From Paenibacillus piri (GTDB taxonomy: Bacteria; Bacillota; Bacilli; Paenibacillales; NBRC-103111), in contig NZ_SMRT01000007.1 of NCBI RefSeq assembly GCF_004354045.1, positions 62,001 to 126,000 of the forward strand: DNA of 64,000 bases, written 5' to 3'. Positions within the stretch are counted from its first letter, which is position 1, and the number at the start of each line of letters is the position of its first letter. This document shows positions 31,754 through 40,230 of this stretch, one piece after another. A model generated the notes under the pieces. The model was not told the origin of the DNA and did no database searches. It saw nothing but the letters and a program-made list of their open reading frames with translations. The position numbers and the translations under genes were made by a program.

Positions 31754-34700
31754 TTAATGAATAACCGTCGGCGTGCTAGGCTGCACGTCGGCTGGTTGAG
31801 TTTTTTTTCTGAACAATCTCGCCACTCTGCCTTTAAATCGGTCAATCATTTCATAAACGATCGGCACGATGACAAGCGTTAGCAGGGTGGAGGTCGTTAA
31901 ACCGCCGATGACGACAACCGCCAGTCCTTTGGAAATGAGCGTTCCTTTCGACAGACCCAATCCAAGCGGCATGAGAGCGATAATTGTCGCGCCGGCCGTC
32001 ATAATGATCGGTCTCAATCGGGTCATTCCCGCCTCGACCAACGATTCGCGTACGCTGTGCCCGCTTTCGCGAAGCTGCTGCACCCGGTCGACCAACACGA
32101 TCGCGTTCGTTACGACGACGCCGATCAGCATCAAAAATCCGATAAGCGACGTAATATTTACCGACTCGTTGGTAACGAACAGCCCGAGCAACCCGCCGAT
32201 CGCCGCAAGCGGCAGCGAGAACAAAATGGCGAATGGCGCGCTGCCGTTTCCAAAAGCAAGCACCATGACAAGATAAACGATAAAGATGGAAGCGCCCATC
32301 GCGATAAACATTTGCTGGAAGCTCGTTTGGATGTCATCGGTTACCCCTTTGACCTGCGTCCGTACATCGCTCGGCAGCTCGACGGTTTTGAGCGCTGCGC
32401 TTACCTTGGCGCTGACGCCCCCCTTATCGACGCTGTCGATTTTGGCGTTAACCGTCACAATCTGCTCTTCCGCTTCGCGCGTAATGGCAACCGGTGCGTC
32501 GATCTGGCGGACCTTGGCTACCTCGTTCAGGCTTACTGTCGCGCCGGTGGCGGTTTTAATCGGGAAACGCCCGATCTTGTCGACGGAATCCTTAAAGGAA
32601 GAATCCAGCATGACCTTTGTTTTAAAGGTCGTATTGTCGAACTTCAAGTCCCCGATTTTTTCTTCCGCCAGCCAGCTGTGCACCGTTTCCGTAATTTGAG
32701 CGGACGACAAGCCGTACAGCCGGGCTTTATTTTGATCGACATTAATTTCAACCTCGGTTTTCGATTCGCTGAGCGAATCTTTAATTTCGATCATTTCGGG
32801 AAATTCCTTCATCTTGGCCTTAACCAGCTCGGCAGCCGCCTTCAGGCTGTTCAAATCATCGCCCTTCAGCGCATAGGAAAAGTCTGTATTGGAACCGCCC
32901 GGCCCGCCGCCTGCGAGTACTTGCCCCTCCGCTTCGGAGCCTTTTGGCAGCGTGAATAATATTTTCTCTTTGTACTGCTTCACAACCTCTTTGGCATGGG
33001 CATCCTTGGACGCCGCTGCAAAAAACATCGTCCGGTACGGAATGCGGTCCGTACCGTTGTTATAACCGATGAGCGACTCCACGTAATCGAAGGTCGGCTG
33101 TCCGTTCGGCTCCTTCGCTTCGCGCAGCACGCCTTCAATTTCCTTGACCTTCGCATCCATCGTTTCAATGGAGGTTTCACGGGGCATTTTGATCGAAAAC
33201 ATCATTTGCTTATCCGCTTCGCTCTCCGGCATAAACGATGTGGACAGGAACGGCGCAGTCGATACAATCGTTACAATAAATAATATGAAGGCCAGAAGCA
33301 TCGTTTTTTTGCTGTTATTAAGCGACCAAATCAACGTCTTTTTGTAGCCGGCCGAAAATTTTCCCAACGATGCTTCTTCATGATGCGCTTTGATTTTGCC
33401 TTTCATCACCATCAGCTTCGCCATCATCGGAATGACGGTTAATGCAACGATCAGTGACGACAGCAGCGCGACAACCAGCGTAATGGCAAAGGGACGGAAC
33501 ACCTCGCCCAACACCCCGCTGACAAATGCGATCGGTCCGAATACCCCAACCGTTGTAATGGTCGAGGATGTGATGGCCGAAGCGACCTGCGCCGTCGCCA
33601 TGCGGATGACCGATTCGTTGCGTTCCTGGGCTTTTTCCAATTCGCTGTAAATATTCTCGATAACGACGATACTATCGTCGACGACCCGGCCGATCGCAAT
33701 TGCCATACCGCCGAGCGTCATAATATTTAATGAAATGCCGAGCGGACCCATAACCAGCAGCGTGACCAGAATGGAGAGCGGGATCGAGACGAGTACGATG
33801 ATGGTCATCCGGATATTCCGGAGAAACAATAAAATCATGATCGAAGCCAAAATGGCTCCGAGCGAGCCTTCCTGCACCATACCGTTAATCGAATGCTTGA
33901 TGTCCACCGCGCTGTTGTAAATCGTATGGAACACGATGTTCGGATACTGCTCTTTCCAGCCGGCCATCAGCTTATCGGCTTCGTCGCCGAATTCAACCGC
34001 GTTGGCATTTTTGGTTTTGAACAAGTGGACGCCGATCGCCGGCTGTCCGTCCAAGCGGGAGCGGAAGGTCGATTCCGTGATCGCTTCCACTTTGGCGATC
34101 TGTCTCAGCAGCAGCGTATCGCCTGCAACCGTCGTTATTTTCATATTTTCAAGATTGTACACCGAGTTCAAATCGCTTTTGACCCGAACCATCTGGGTGT
34201 TGCCGTTAAAATCGACCGAGCCTGCGGGACTGCTCAGAAGCGCCGACTTAATGCTTCCTGAAACCTGTGCCGGCGTTAAATTGTAGTTCGTCAGCGCATT
34301 CGCATCCAGCTTCATCGTTAAAACCGCTTCCTGGTTGCCGATGGAGTCGACATGGTCGATGCCTTTGATGGATTCGAAGCCCGGCAAAATCACGTCCTTA
34401 TACACTTTGTCGAGATCCTGCTGACTCATGCCGTTCTTTCCGTACACCGACAAATAATAAACCGGCTCGGACGCGAATCCGAATGTCTGTACCTTGGGCT
34501 TTTCCGCGCTTTGGGGCAGCTTTACGTTGGAGATCAAGCTCTCCACATCCCGTTTGGCGTCCTCGGATTTAATGTTATTTTCCAGCTCAATGACGATGGA
34601 CGAAAAGTTGTCGCTGGAGGTGGAACTTAACGTTTTGGTGCCTTCAAGACTTGAGACCGCCTTTTCCAACGGCTTCGTAATATCTTCAAGGACATCCTTT

Positions 34701-34867
34701 GGAGGCGCCGTATACTGGGTGTTGATCAAGACGACCGGAAAGGAAATATCCGGGAAGCTTTCCACCTTCAGAGTGGTCGCCGTATACATACCGCCTCCCA
34801 GCAAAAGAAGGGCAATAATAATGACGGCGGTTATGTTTTTCATTGAAAATTGAGTCAACTTATTCAT
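31754..34867 (-). CDS. RND family efflux permease (AcrB/SwrC type)
   Basis: The 1037-residue protein has the full RND layout: helix 1 (ITAVIIIALLLLGGGMYTATTL), a large extracytoplasmic loop, helices 2-6, a second loop and helices 8-12. The proton-relay acidic pair is present in helix 4 (AIGRVVDDSIVVIENI), and the FISGVLG-like and IGVVVTNAIVLVDRV motifs are conserved. In Gram-positives such pumps (YerP/SwrC) export surfactants, antibiotics or lipids without an outer-membrane partner. It is preceded by its putative regulator and followed by its adaptor. Confidence 0.92.
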   Translation of the reverse strand: MNKLTQFSMKNITAVIIIALLLLGGGMYTATTLKVESFPDISFPVVLINTQYTAPPKDVLEDITKPLEKAVSSLEGTKTLSSTSSDNFSSIVIELENNIKSEDAKRDVESLISNVKLPQSAEKPKVQTFGFASEPVYYLSVYGKNGMSQQDLDKVYKDVILPGFESIKGIDHVDSIGNQEAVLTMKLDANALTNYNLTPAQVSGSIKSALLSSPAGSVDFNGNTQMVRVKSDLNSVYNLENMKITTVAGDTLLLRQIAKVEAITESTFRSRLDGQPAIGVHLFKTKNANAVEFGDEADKLMAGWKEQYPNIVFHTIYNSAVDIKHSINGMVQEGSLGAILASIMILLFLRNIRMTIIVLVSIPLSILVTLLVMGPLGISLNIMTLGGMAIAIGRVVDDSIVVIENIYSELEKAQERNESVIRMATAQVASAITSSTITTVGVFGPIAFVSGVLGEVFRPFAITLVVALLSSLIVALTVIPMMAKLMVMKGKIKAHHEEASLGKFSAGYKKTLIWSLNNSKKTMLLAFILFIVTIVSTAPFLSTSFMPESEADKQMMFSIKMPRETSIETMDAKVKEIEGVLREAKEPNGQPTFDYVESLIGYNNGTDRIPYRTMFFAAASKDAHAKEVVKQYKEKILFTLPKGSEAEGQVLAGGGPGGSNTDFSYALKGDDLNSLKAAAELVKAKMKEFPEMIEIKDSLSESKTEVEINVDQNKARLYGLSSAQITETVHSWLAEEKIGDLKFDNTTFKTKVMLDSSFKDSVDKIGRFPIKTATGATVSLNEVAKVRQIDAPVAITREAEEQIVTVNAKIDSVDKGGVSAKVSAALKTVELPSDVRTQVKGVTDDIQTSFQQMFIAMGASIFIVYLVMVLAFGNGSAPFAILFSLPLAAIGGLLGLFVTNESVNITSLIGFLMLIGVVVTNAIVLVDRVQQLRESGHSVRESLVEAGMTRLRPIIMTAGATIIALMPLGLGLSKGTLISKGLAVVVIGGLTTSTLLTLVIVPIVYEMIDRFKGRVARLFRKKTQPADVQPSTPTVIH

Positions 34868-34936
34868 CTCTCTACTCCTCCATTACATTTGCTGACAACT
34901 TAGACGTAGCATTGCCTGTTAACCCTTCATTTTTTT

Positions 34937-35470
34937 TCATAAATTGGATTCATTAGCAGGAAAAAGCTGTTTCTTGCGCTCGTCCCACTCCTCCTCCAGC
35001 CCATCCAGACGGTCTAAAAAAATTTGATGCAGCTCCTTCATTTCGACAAATCTTCGCCTGGAGATGTCATAGGAACGACGCTCCTCCTGCTCGATTTGCT
35101 CCAAGCTGTTAAACTGCGCCAGCGTCGATTCCATCTGCTGCAAAACGCCTCTCATTTTGACGATGCTGTTCTGAACGGCCTTCATGCTGAAATCTTCCGA
35201 TATGTAGTAATAATCTTTGCGGTCGCTTGCGGTCGGCAGCTTCTGGCACATCAAATGCTTCTCAAGCGTTCTCACCTGTACGCTGATCGCCGCTTTGGTG
35301 ACGCCAAGCTGATCCGCCATCTCCTGCAGGCTGACCGGCTCCACAGAAAACAGCAAATACGCAAAAATCCGCCCGACCAGCGGACTGAATCCTTCATTCT
35401 CGAACGTGAGCGACATATGGTCGGTGATACGCTGCTTCAAGCCGGCATACGAATGTTGCGCTGATCTCAT
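34937..35470 (-). CDS. GbsR/MarR-family transcriptional regulator of the RND cluster
   Basis: The 177-residue protein has a winged helix (EPVSLQEMADQLGVTKAAISVQVRTLEKHLM) followed by a wing and a long C-terminal dimerisation helix (SRRRFVEMKELHQIFLDRLDGLEEEW), the layout of GbsR-type MarR proteins. GAGGAG lies six bases before the ATG. It is the first gene of the RND operon, and an exact inverted repeat overlaps its own transcription start, so autorepression and release by a pump substrate are likely. Confidence 0.85.
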   Translation of the reverse strand: MRSAQHSYAGLKQRITDHMSLTFENEGFSPLVGRIFAYLLFSVEPVSLQEMADQLGVTKAAISVQVRTLEKHLMCQKLPTASDRKDYYYISEDFSMKAVQNSIVKMRGVLQQMESTLAQFNSLEQIEQEERRSYDISRRRFVEMKELHQIFLDRLDGLEEEWDERKKQLFPANESNL

Positions 35471-35500
35471 AGCAATCTCCTCAATTGTTTACGTTGTTGT

Positions 35501-35554
35501 CGTTAAGAACAATCTTAACGTTAATAACATATTTCCTTTTGAAAAAGTTGTCAA
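35501..35554 (-). promoter_or_regulatory. Promoter and operator of the RND operon
   Basis: On the minus strand TTGACA (35549-35554), 17 bases, then TATGTT (35526-35531). The inverted repeat CGTTAAG-AACAAT-CTTAACG (35501-35520) starts six bases after the -10 and covers the start point, a typical place for a MarR-type repressor. Confidence 0.75.
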
Positions 35555-35602
35555 TACATTTTCTGACAAATTAACAAAACATTCATAAAAGGAATAATCA
35601 AC

Positions 35603-35646
35603 AAAAAAAACGTCCCGTCATGCTGCATGCAGCTTCTGACAGGACG
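35603..35646 (-). terminator. Terminator of the ABC export operon
   Basis: On the minus strand CGTCCTGTCA pairs with TGACGGGACG around a self-complementary GCTGCATGCAGC loop, followed by eight T. It lies 28 bases after the last gene. Confidence 0.9.
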
Positions 35647-35673
35647 GTCGGTTGTCAATGAAATCATGGTCAT

Positions 35674-37839
35674 TTAATCGGTTGTTGAGAACCAGTCGAT
35701 CTTTTTGCTCGCAAGCAGCTTCTTCTGCCCTTGGAACGAATCGTAAATGCTCAGCTTGTATGTTTTCAACGTTTCCAGTTTAAAAATAAGGTCCTGATCG
35801 CGCTCGATAATTTTAACGCCGTCATGCTTGCCGATTTTCAGCTTTGTGATCGCCGTATCCTCGCTCGAGCTTTCCGCTCCCGCATCGCTCGTGTCAAAAT
35901 CTTTGAAATCGAACTCTCTTGTAAACGTCTTGTTGCCGTTCTCGTCCTCCAAGCCGATCACCAGCTTGCGGCCTTCCGTATTTGCTTCCATCAGCAAGTT
36001 TTTGGTCAGCTCATAATTGAAGGTCAGTTTCAGCTGCCCTTGCAGCAGCCATGTATTGATATGATTCATTGAGAATGTGTACGGCATCAGATCGACGTTC
36101 AGCAAATCGTCCGCGACGGTTTTGTTTTCGTCCGGCAGCCAGAAGGCGGCGGCATTGACGTAAGCATCCGGCACGGCGTCTTTTTCCGTATATTTATCCT
36201 CGGTCACAGCCTCGCCGATCATTACATGCATATTGGAGGTCGGGAAGCCTTTGGGCAGTGCAGCGGACAGGTACAGCAGCGCGGAAGAACCAGGTGCTAC
36301 CTTTTTCTTAATGTCCGAAACGGCGGCCGGGTAAACCGTACCGTCAGCCGTCTTCAGCTGAGCGACCAGCTTGGACACATCGGTGAACCGTTTCTCCAGA
36401 TTCGTAGCCTCCAGCTGTACGGTGAAAATATCAGCCGTATCGCCTCCATAGGTTCTGATGCTTTTCACCGAGTAGCTCGCGCTGCGGCCGACATTGGTCA
36501 TTTTATGCGTTTCGCCGACATTGAGGTAAGGGACGTTCAGCAGCTCGGAGGTTTGCGCAAACTCCAGCAGCTCCTCCGCCTCATTCTCGCCGGTTTTCTC
36601 CTCCAGCACCAGCTTGACGGTTGAAAACGGGTACGTGTACGGCATTTTCCCGATAAACTGGAAGTTCGCGGAGGCGCCCTTCGGCAAGCCGATCGTCTTA
36701 TCCGTCCTTATCAGCTTCGCCTCCACCTTCACCGCGTCGTCCAGCATGTAATAGCCGGTCAGCTCGGGAATCGGCAGCGCCTCCGGTCCCTTGTTCATCA
36801 GCGAAATATTGGCCGTCAAAATATCCTGATCCTCCCACGGCAAACGCTGGAACGAGTTCAGCACGGTCGTATAAGTGCCCTTCTTGTTCGTAAAATGGTA
36901 CTCGATTCCCGTAGCGACCGCATCCGTGTCCGATACGGCCGGCATTTGGAAGTAAGCGATCGGCAAATTCAATTTGATATCTGCCGCCTCCTGCACGATG
37001 ACGAGCTGCCAGCCGTCCGTGCTGACGGCAATAGGCACAGAGCCGGAAAGCTCGATTTCATCCTCGACAACCTGCGGATTGATCGTCAAATCTTTCTTTT
37101 TCTTGGCGTCCATAGGATACATGAACCCCTCCTTCGTGCGCAGCAAATATTGATAGCCGGGAACGACAGCCGTACGGTTGCCAATATTCTCCATCCTGAG
37201 GACGACAGTCGGCGAATAGTTTTTCTCATTTTTGGTCATGAGCACTTTTTTAATCGATGTTTTCACATCGGTGCCCGACATCGAAATCGCATGCGAGCCG
37301 CCAACCGGCGTCAACGTCGAATAATCGTCAGGTACGGAGACATCGCCGACTTTGCGTTCAAAGTTGGGCTGGCTGAAATCCCATTTGATAAACTCAAACG
37401 CCAGCTGATTGAGCTCTGTCGTCTCGTTGATGGATGCGTAAAAGTTAATATCCTGAACGGTTTTAGCCGAAATTTTGTTCTTTTCCTTATCCTGCGGCAG
37501 GATGCGCACCGAAATCTGCTCGCCGGTTTTCGTCCGCAGCCGCACCCAATAATCGATAAATAATAAATCCGTGCTGCTCTCGTTATGAACGCTAACCGTA
37601 AAGGTGACCGTTCTTCCTTTTTGCTCGGTTAGCATCATCACATTTTTCAGTTCAAAGAAGCTGCCGCCATCGATTTTAACCGTTCCAAGCGCCGGAGCGT
37701 TACCCATCGTCAAAGTGGCTGCGCCGCCGCTTGCGGGCGGCGCAGTCGTCCCTTCGGCGGCCCATGACGGGGAGGCGCCGCCGCATGTCAGTGCGGCAGC
37801 CAACAGCCATATGCAAGCCGAGTTTTTTTTCCGTTTCAT
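35674..37839 (-). CDS. Secreted multidomain protein of the ABC cluster (unknown family)
   Basis: The 721-residue protein starts with a signal peptide (KNSACIWLLAAALTCGGASPSWA-A) and consists of at least four beta-rich modules, for example VVLRMENIGNRTAVVPGYQYLLRTKEGFMYPM, which match the pattern of the secreted protein at 28549. A longer upstream start at 38037 would overlap the solute-binding protein gene; the ATG at 37839 has GAGGG upstream and a signal peptide directly after it. It follows the binding-protein gene by seven bases and ends the operon. The function is unknown; an extracellular partner or substrate chaperone of the exporter is the simplest guess. Confidence 0.65.
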   Translation of the reverse strand: MKRKKNSACIWLLAAALTCGGASPSWAAEGTTAPPASGGAATLTMGNAPALGTVKIDGGSFFELKNVMMLTEQKGRTVTFTVSVHNESSTDLLFIDYWVRLRTKTGEQISVRILPQDKEKNKISAKTVQDINFYASINETTELNQLAFEFIKWDFSQPNFERKVGDVSVPDDYSTLTPVGGSHAISMSGTDVKTSIKKVLMTKNEKNYSPTVVLRMENIGNRTAVVPGYQYLLRTKEGFMYPMDAKKKKDLTINPQVVEDEIELSGSVPIAVSTDGWQLVIVQEAADIKLNLPIAYFQMPAVSDTDAVATGIEYHFTNKKGTYTTVLNSFQRLPWEDQDILTANISLMNKGPEALPIPELTGYYMLDDAVKVEAKLIRTDKTIGLPKGASANFQFIGKMPYTYPFSTVKLVLEEKTGENEAEELLEFAQTSELLNVPYLNVGETHKMTNVGRSASYSVKSIRTYGGDTADIFTVQLEATNLEKRFTDVSKLVAQLKTADGTVYPAAVSDIKKKVAPGSSALLYLSAALPKGFPTSNMHVMIGEAVTEDKYTEKDAVPDAYVNAAAFWLPDENKTVADDLLNVDLMPYTFSMNHINTWLLQGQLKLTFNYELTKNLLMEANTEGRKLVIGLEDENGNKTFTREFDFKDFDTSDAGAESSSEDTAITKLKIGKHDGVKIIERDQDLIFKLETLKTYKLSIYDSFQGQKKLLASKKIDWFSTTD

Positions 37840-37846
37840 GTTGTCT

Positions 37847-39310
37847 CTACCCTCTTCCTCCCGGAATTCCATTCGGATTATTTTGAATTTGCTGCAGCAT
37901 GGCATCGCCGTCGGTTTGCCATTTTTTGAGCGCTTCGCGAACCTGCATTTTACCTTGAACGACATCATTGAATAAACGCCGTCCGATATCCTGCGCCGGA
38001 TAAATATTCGGATTACTTCTGAAAACTTTGCCGTCAACCTGAGGTGCCGGCGTCAAGGTCGTGAAGGCTTCCATATGGAACTGGACGCCGTCCTTTGGCT
38101 TGATATATTTTTTGCGGGTCACGATATTATAAGAGCTGGTTGACTTCAGACGGGCCCAATCCTCGCCGTTAATAAATTTAATGAATTTCCATGCATCGTC
38201 AACATTTTGCGCTTTCGTATTGATGCCCATAATTCCGTTCATCCCGATCTGGCCGCCCACTTCAGGCGCTTCCGGATGCACAGGCATCGTGACGACATCC
38301 CAGTCGATCGGCGTAAAGCCTTTAATGCTTTGCGCGTTCTTGTTGGCGTTGTTGATCTGGCTGATTTGCCCGTAATTAATAATCGACATGGCTACACGGC
38401 CGGATAAAAAATCATCGAATTGGAACGGATTGAAATCTTCACCGCTCGCATTCATGACGCGGCTTTTCATCGCTGCGGGCTCCTGCTGCTGCGGCGTTAT
38501 TTTATCCTGGGAGAGCTGAACCATCCGTTTCCATACTTTTTCCCATTGATCCGTATCAACGGTCATCTTTTCGCCTTTCTCGTCAAACATGCTCAGCTGC
38601 AGCGGAAGCGTATAAGCCTGCTGCATGGAATAAAACATATCCCCCATCGATTGCGTCGAGAACGAGAAGCCGTATTTCCGGTTGTCCCCTTCTCCCTTGG
38701 TCAACCGTTTGCCTAGATCGAACGTTTCGTCCCAAGTCATTTTATCCTTCGGATACGATACGCCCGCTTCGTCAAACATTTGCTTGTTAAAGATGAGAGC
38801 CGAAGAATTGAAGGTCGGCGCCAACGCATACAGCTTGTTGTCTCCCACCTTCTTCAAGCCGTCGATGACGGCGGGAACCATGTCCGAAGTATCGAACTTA
38901 TCCTTGGTGATCATCGGATCCAGCTGCATCAGCAAATTGCCGCCGATCAAATCTTCGAGCTGCTCGTAGTTGACCATGACGACATCCGGCGGGTTATCGC
39001 CCTGCATCACTTCCTTCAGCTTTTCCATCGGATCGGCAGGCTTCTTGTTCGGATCATACCTTCCATAACGCATGCTTTCATCCGCCGTCGAAATCATTTC
39101 CAGCTTAATATTGGGGTTGGCGAACTCAAATACTTCCGTAAATTGTTGGCGGAAATATTCGTCATCCCCGTAACCGAAGCTCGTTGCTACCCGCAGCACC
39201 CGCTCCGTGTTCGTATTGCCGCTCCCGGTCTTGCTGCATGCCGAAAGCATCGGCACCATAAGACTTGTGGAAACGGTAAGCAGCATCGTTCGTTTCACCC
39301 ATGTTTTCAT
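37847..39310 (-). CDS. Extracellular solute-binding protein (family 1), lipoprotein
   Basis: The 487-residue lipoprotein (lipobox LMVPMLSAC) has the family 1 fold of sugar-type binding proteins: YGDDEYFRQQFTEVFEFANPNI, PDVVMVNYEQLEDLIGGNLLMQLDPM and a C-terminal GGQIGMNGIMGINTKAQNVDDAWKFIKFINGE segment. CUT1-type permeases normally follow such a gene; none is here. It lies between the AbrB-tailed ATPase and the secreted protein of a MacAB-like export operon, so it may sense or deliver a ligand to that complex. GGAGGAG precedes the ATG. Confidence 0.82.
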   Translation of the reverse strand: MKTWVKRTMLLTVSTSLMVPMLSACSKTGSGNTNTERVLRVATSFGYGDDEYFRQQFTEVFEFANPNIKLEMISTADESMRYGRYDPNKKPADPMEKLKEVMQGDNPPDVVMVNYEQLEDLIGGNLLMQLDPMITKDKFDTSDMVPAVIDGLKKVGDNKLYALAPTFNSSALIFNKQMFDEAGVSYPKDKMTWDETFDLGKRLTKGEGDNRKYGFSFSTQSMGDMFYSMQQAYTLPLQLSMFDEKGEKMTVDTDQWEKVWKRMVQLSQDKITPQQQEPAAMKSRVMNASGEDFNPFQFDDFLSGRVAMSIINYGQISQINNANKNAQSIKGFTPIDWDVVTMPVHPEAPEVGGQIGMNGIMGINTKAQNVDDAWKFIKFINGEDWARLKSTSSYNIVTRKKYIKPKDGVQFHMEAFTTLTPAPQVDGKVFRSNPNIYPAQDIGRRLFNDVVQGKMQVREALKKWQTDGDAMLQQIQNNPNGIPGGRG

Positions 39311-39357
39311 TCAGGCACTCCTCCATGTGATTAATATTCTCTTTCGTGACACCCTTG

Positions 39358-40227
39358 TTAAGTAAGCGATTTGGGGGGACGGATAATGATTTTATCCCCG
39401 TCAAACTCCATTGACGCCTTGTTGTCGATCCCCAGTGCCTGCAGATAAGTTTTCGGAATTTGCAGCCGGCCGGCCCGATCCAGCACGACGTATTCCTCAT
39501 GCGCTTCCTGAATCGAATGCCCGCCCGCTTCCAGCTGATCCAAATTCGGATTCCGCTTAATAAATTCCGTGCTGGTCATGCCGTCGCGAATGGCAACGAC
39601 ACGGTCCACCTTGCCAGCCAGCGTCATATCATGGGTGACGATAACGATGGTGACGCCCAGCTCGCGGTTCAATTTGCGGAAAATATCCATGATCATGTCG
39701 GATGTTCGCGTATCGACCGAACCGGTCGGTTCGTCAGCCAGCAGCAGCGAAGGCCGGTTGGCCAGCGAAATCGCAATCGCGACGCGCTGCTGCTCGCCGC
39801 CGGACAGCTGCTGCAGCTTGTTGCCCATCCGCTCCTTAAGGCCTACCCATTCAAGCAGCTGCTTCGCATAGGTCCGGTCATACTGCCCGCTCAGCATCAT
39901 CGGCATCTCCACATTTTCCAGAGCGGTTAAATAGGGCACCAAATTGCGGGCGTTGTTTTGCCAAATGAAGCCGACGGTTTTACGTTTGTACTTGACCAGC
40001 TCGTCGTCGGTAATTTTTAGCAGGTTCCATTCCCCGACCTGAACCTGGCCGGCCGAAGGACGGTCGAGGCCGCCCAATATATTCAGAAGCGTCGACTTGC
40101 CGCTGCCGCTGTTGCCGATGATCGCCATCATTTCGCCGTCGGCCACGCTGATGTTAAGCCCTTTTAGAGCGACGACCTCGATGTCGTCGGTTTTGTAAAT
40201 TTTGACGAGCTCCTCGCATGAAATCAT
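39358..40227 (-). CDS. ABC ATPase (LolD/MacB type) with C-terminal AbrB-like domain
   Basis: Walker A GNSGSGKS (38-45), Q-loop Q90, signature LSGGEQQR (141-148), Walker B LLLADEP (161-167) and H199 are all intact. Residues 245-285 (EYVVLDRAGRLQIPKTYLQALGI then FDGDKIIIRPP) match the swapped-hairpin AbrB/MazE fold, normally a DNA-binding or dimerisation unit. It may couple the ATPase to regulation or stabilise its dimer. Its ribosome site GGGGAGG lies inside the end of the permease gene, four bases upstream. It is the second ATPase of the operon. Confidence 0.85.
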   Translation of the reverse strand: MISCEELVKIYKTDDIEVVALKGLNISVADGEMMAIIGNSGSGKSTLLNILGGLDRPSAGQVQVGEWNLLKITDDELVKYKRKTVGFIWQNNARNLVPYLTALENVEMPMMLSGQYDRTYAKQLLEWVGLKERMGNKLQQLSGGEQQRVAIAISLANRPSLLLADEPTGSVDTRTSDMIMDIFRKLNRELGVTIVIVTHDMTLAGKVDRVVAIRDGMTSTEFIKRNPNLDQLEAGGHSIQEAHEEYVVLDRAGRLQIPKTYLQALGIDNKASMEFDGDKIIIRPPKSLT

Positions 40228-40230
40228 CGC

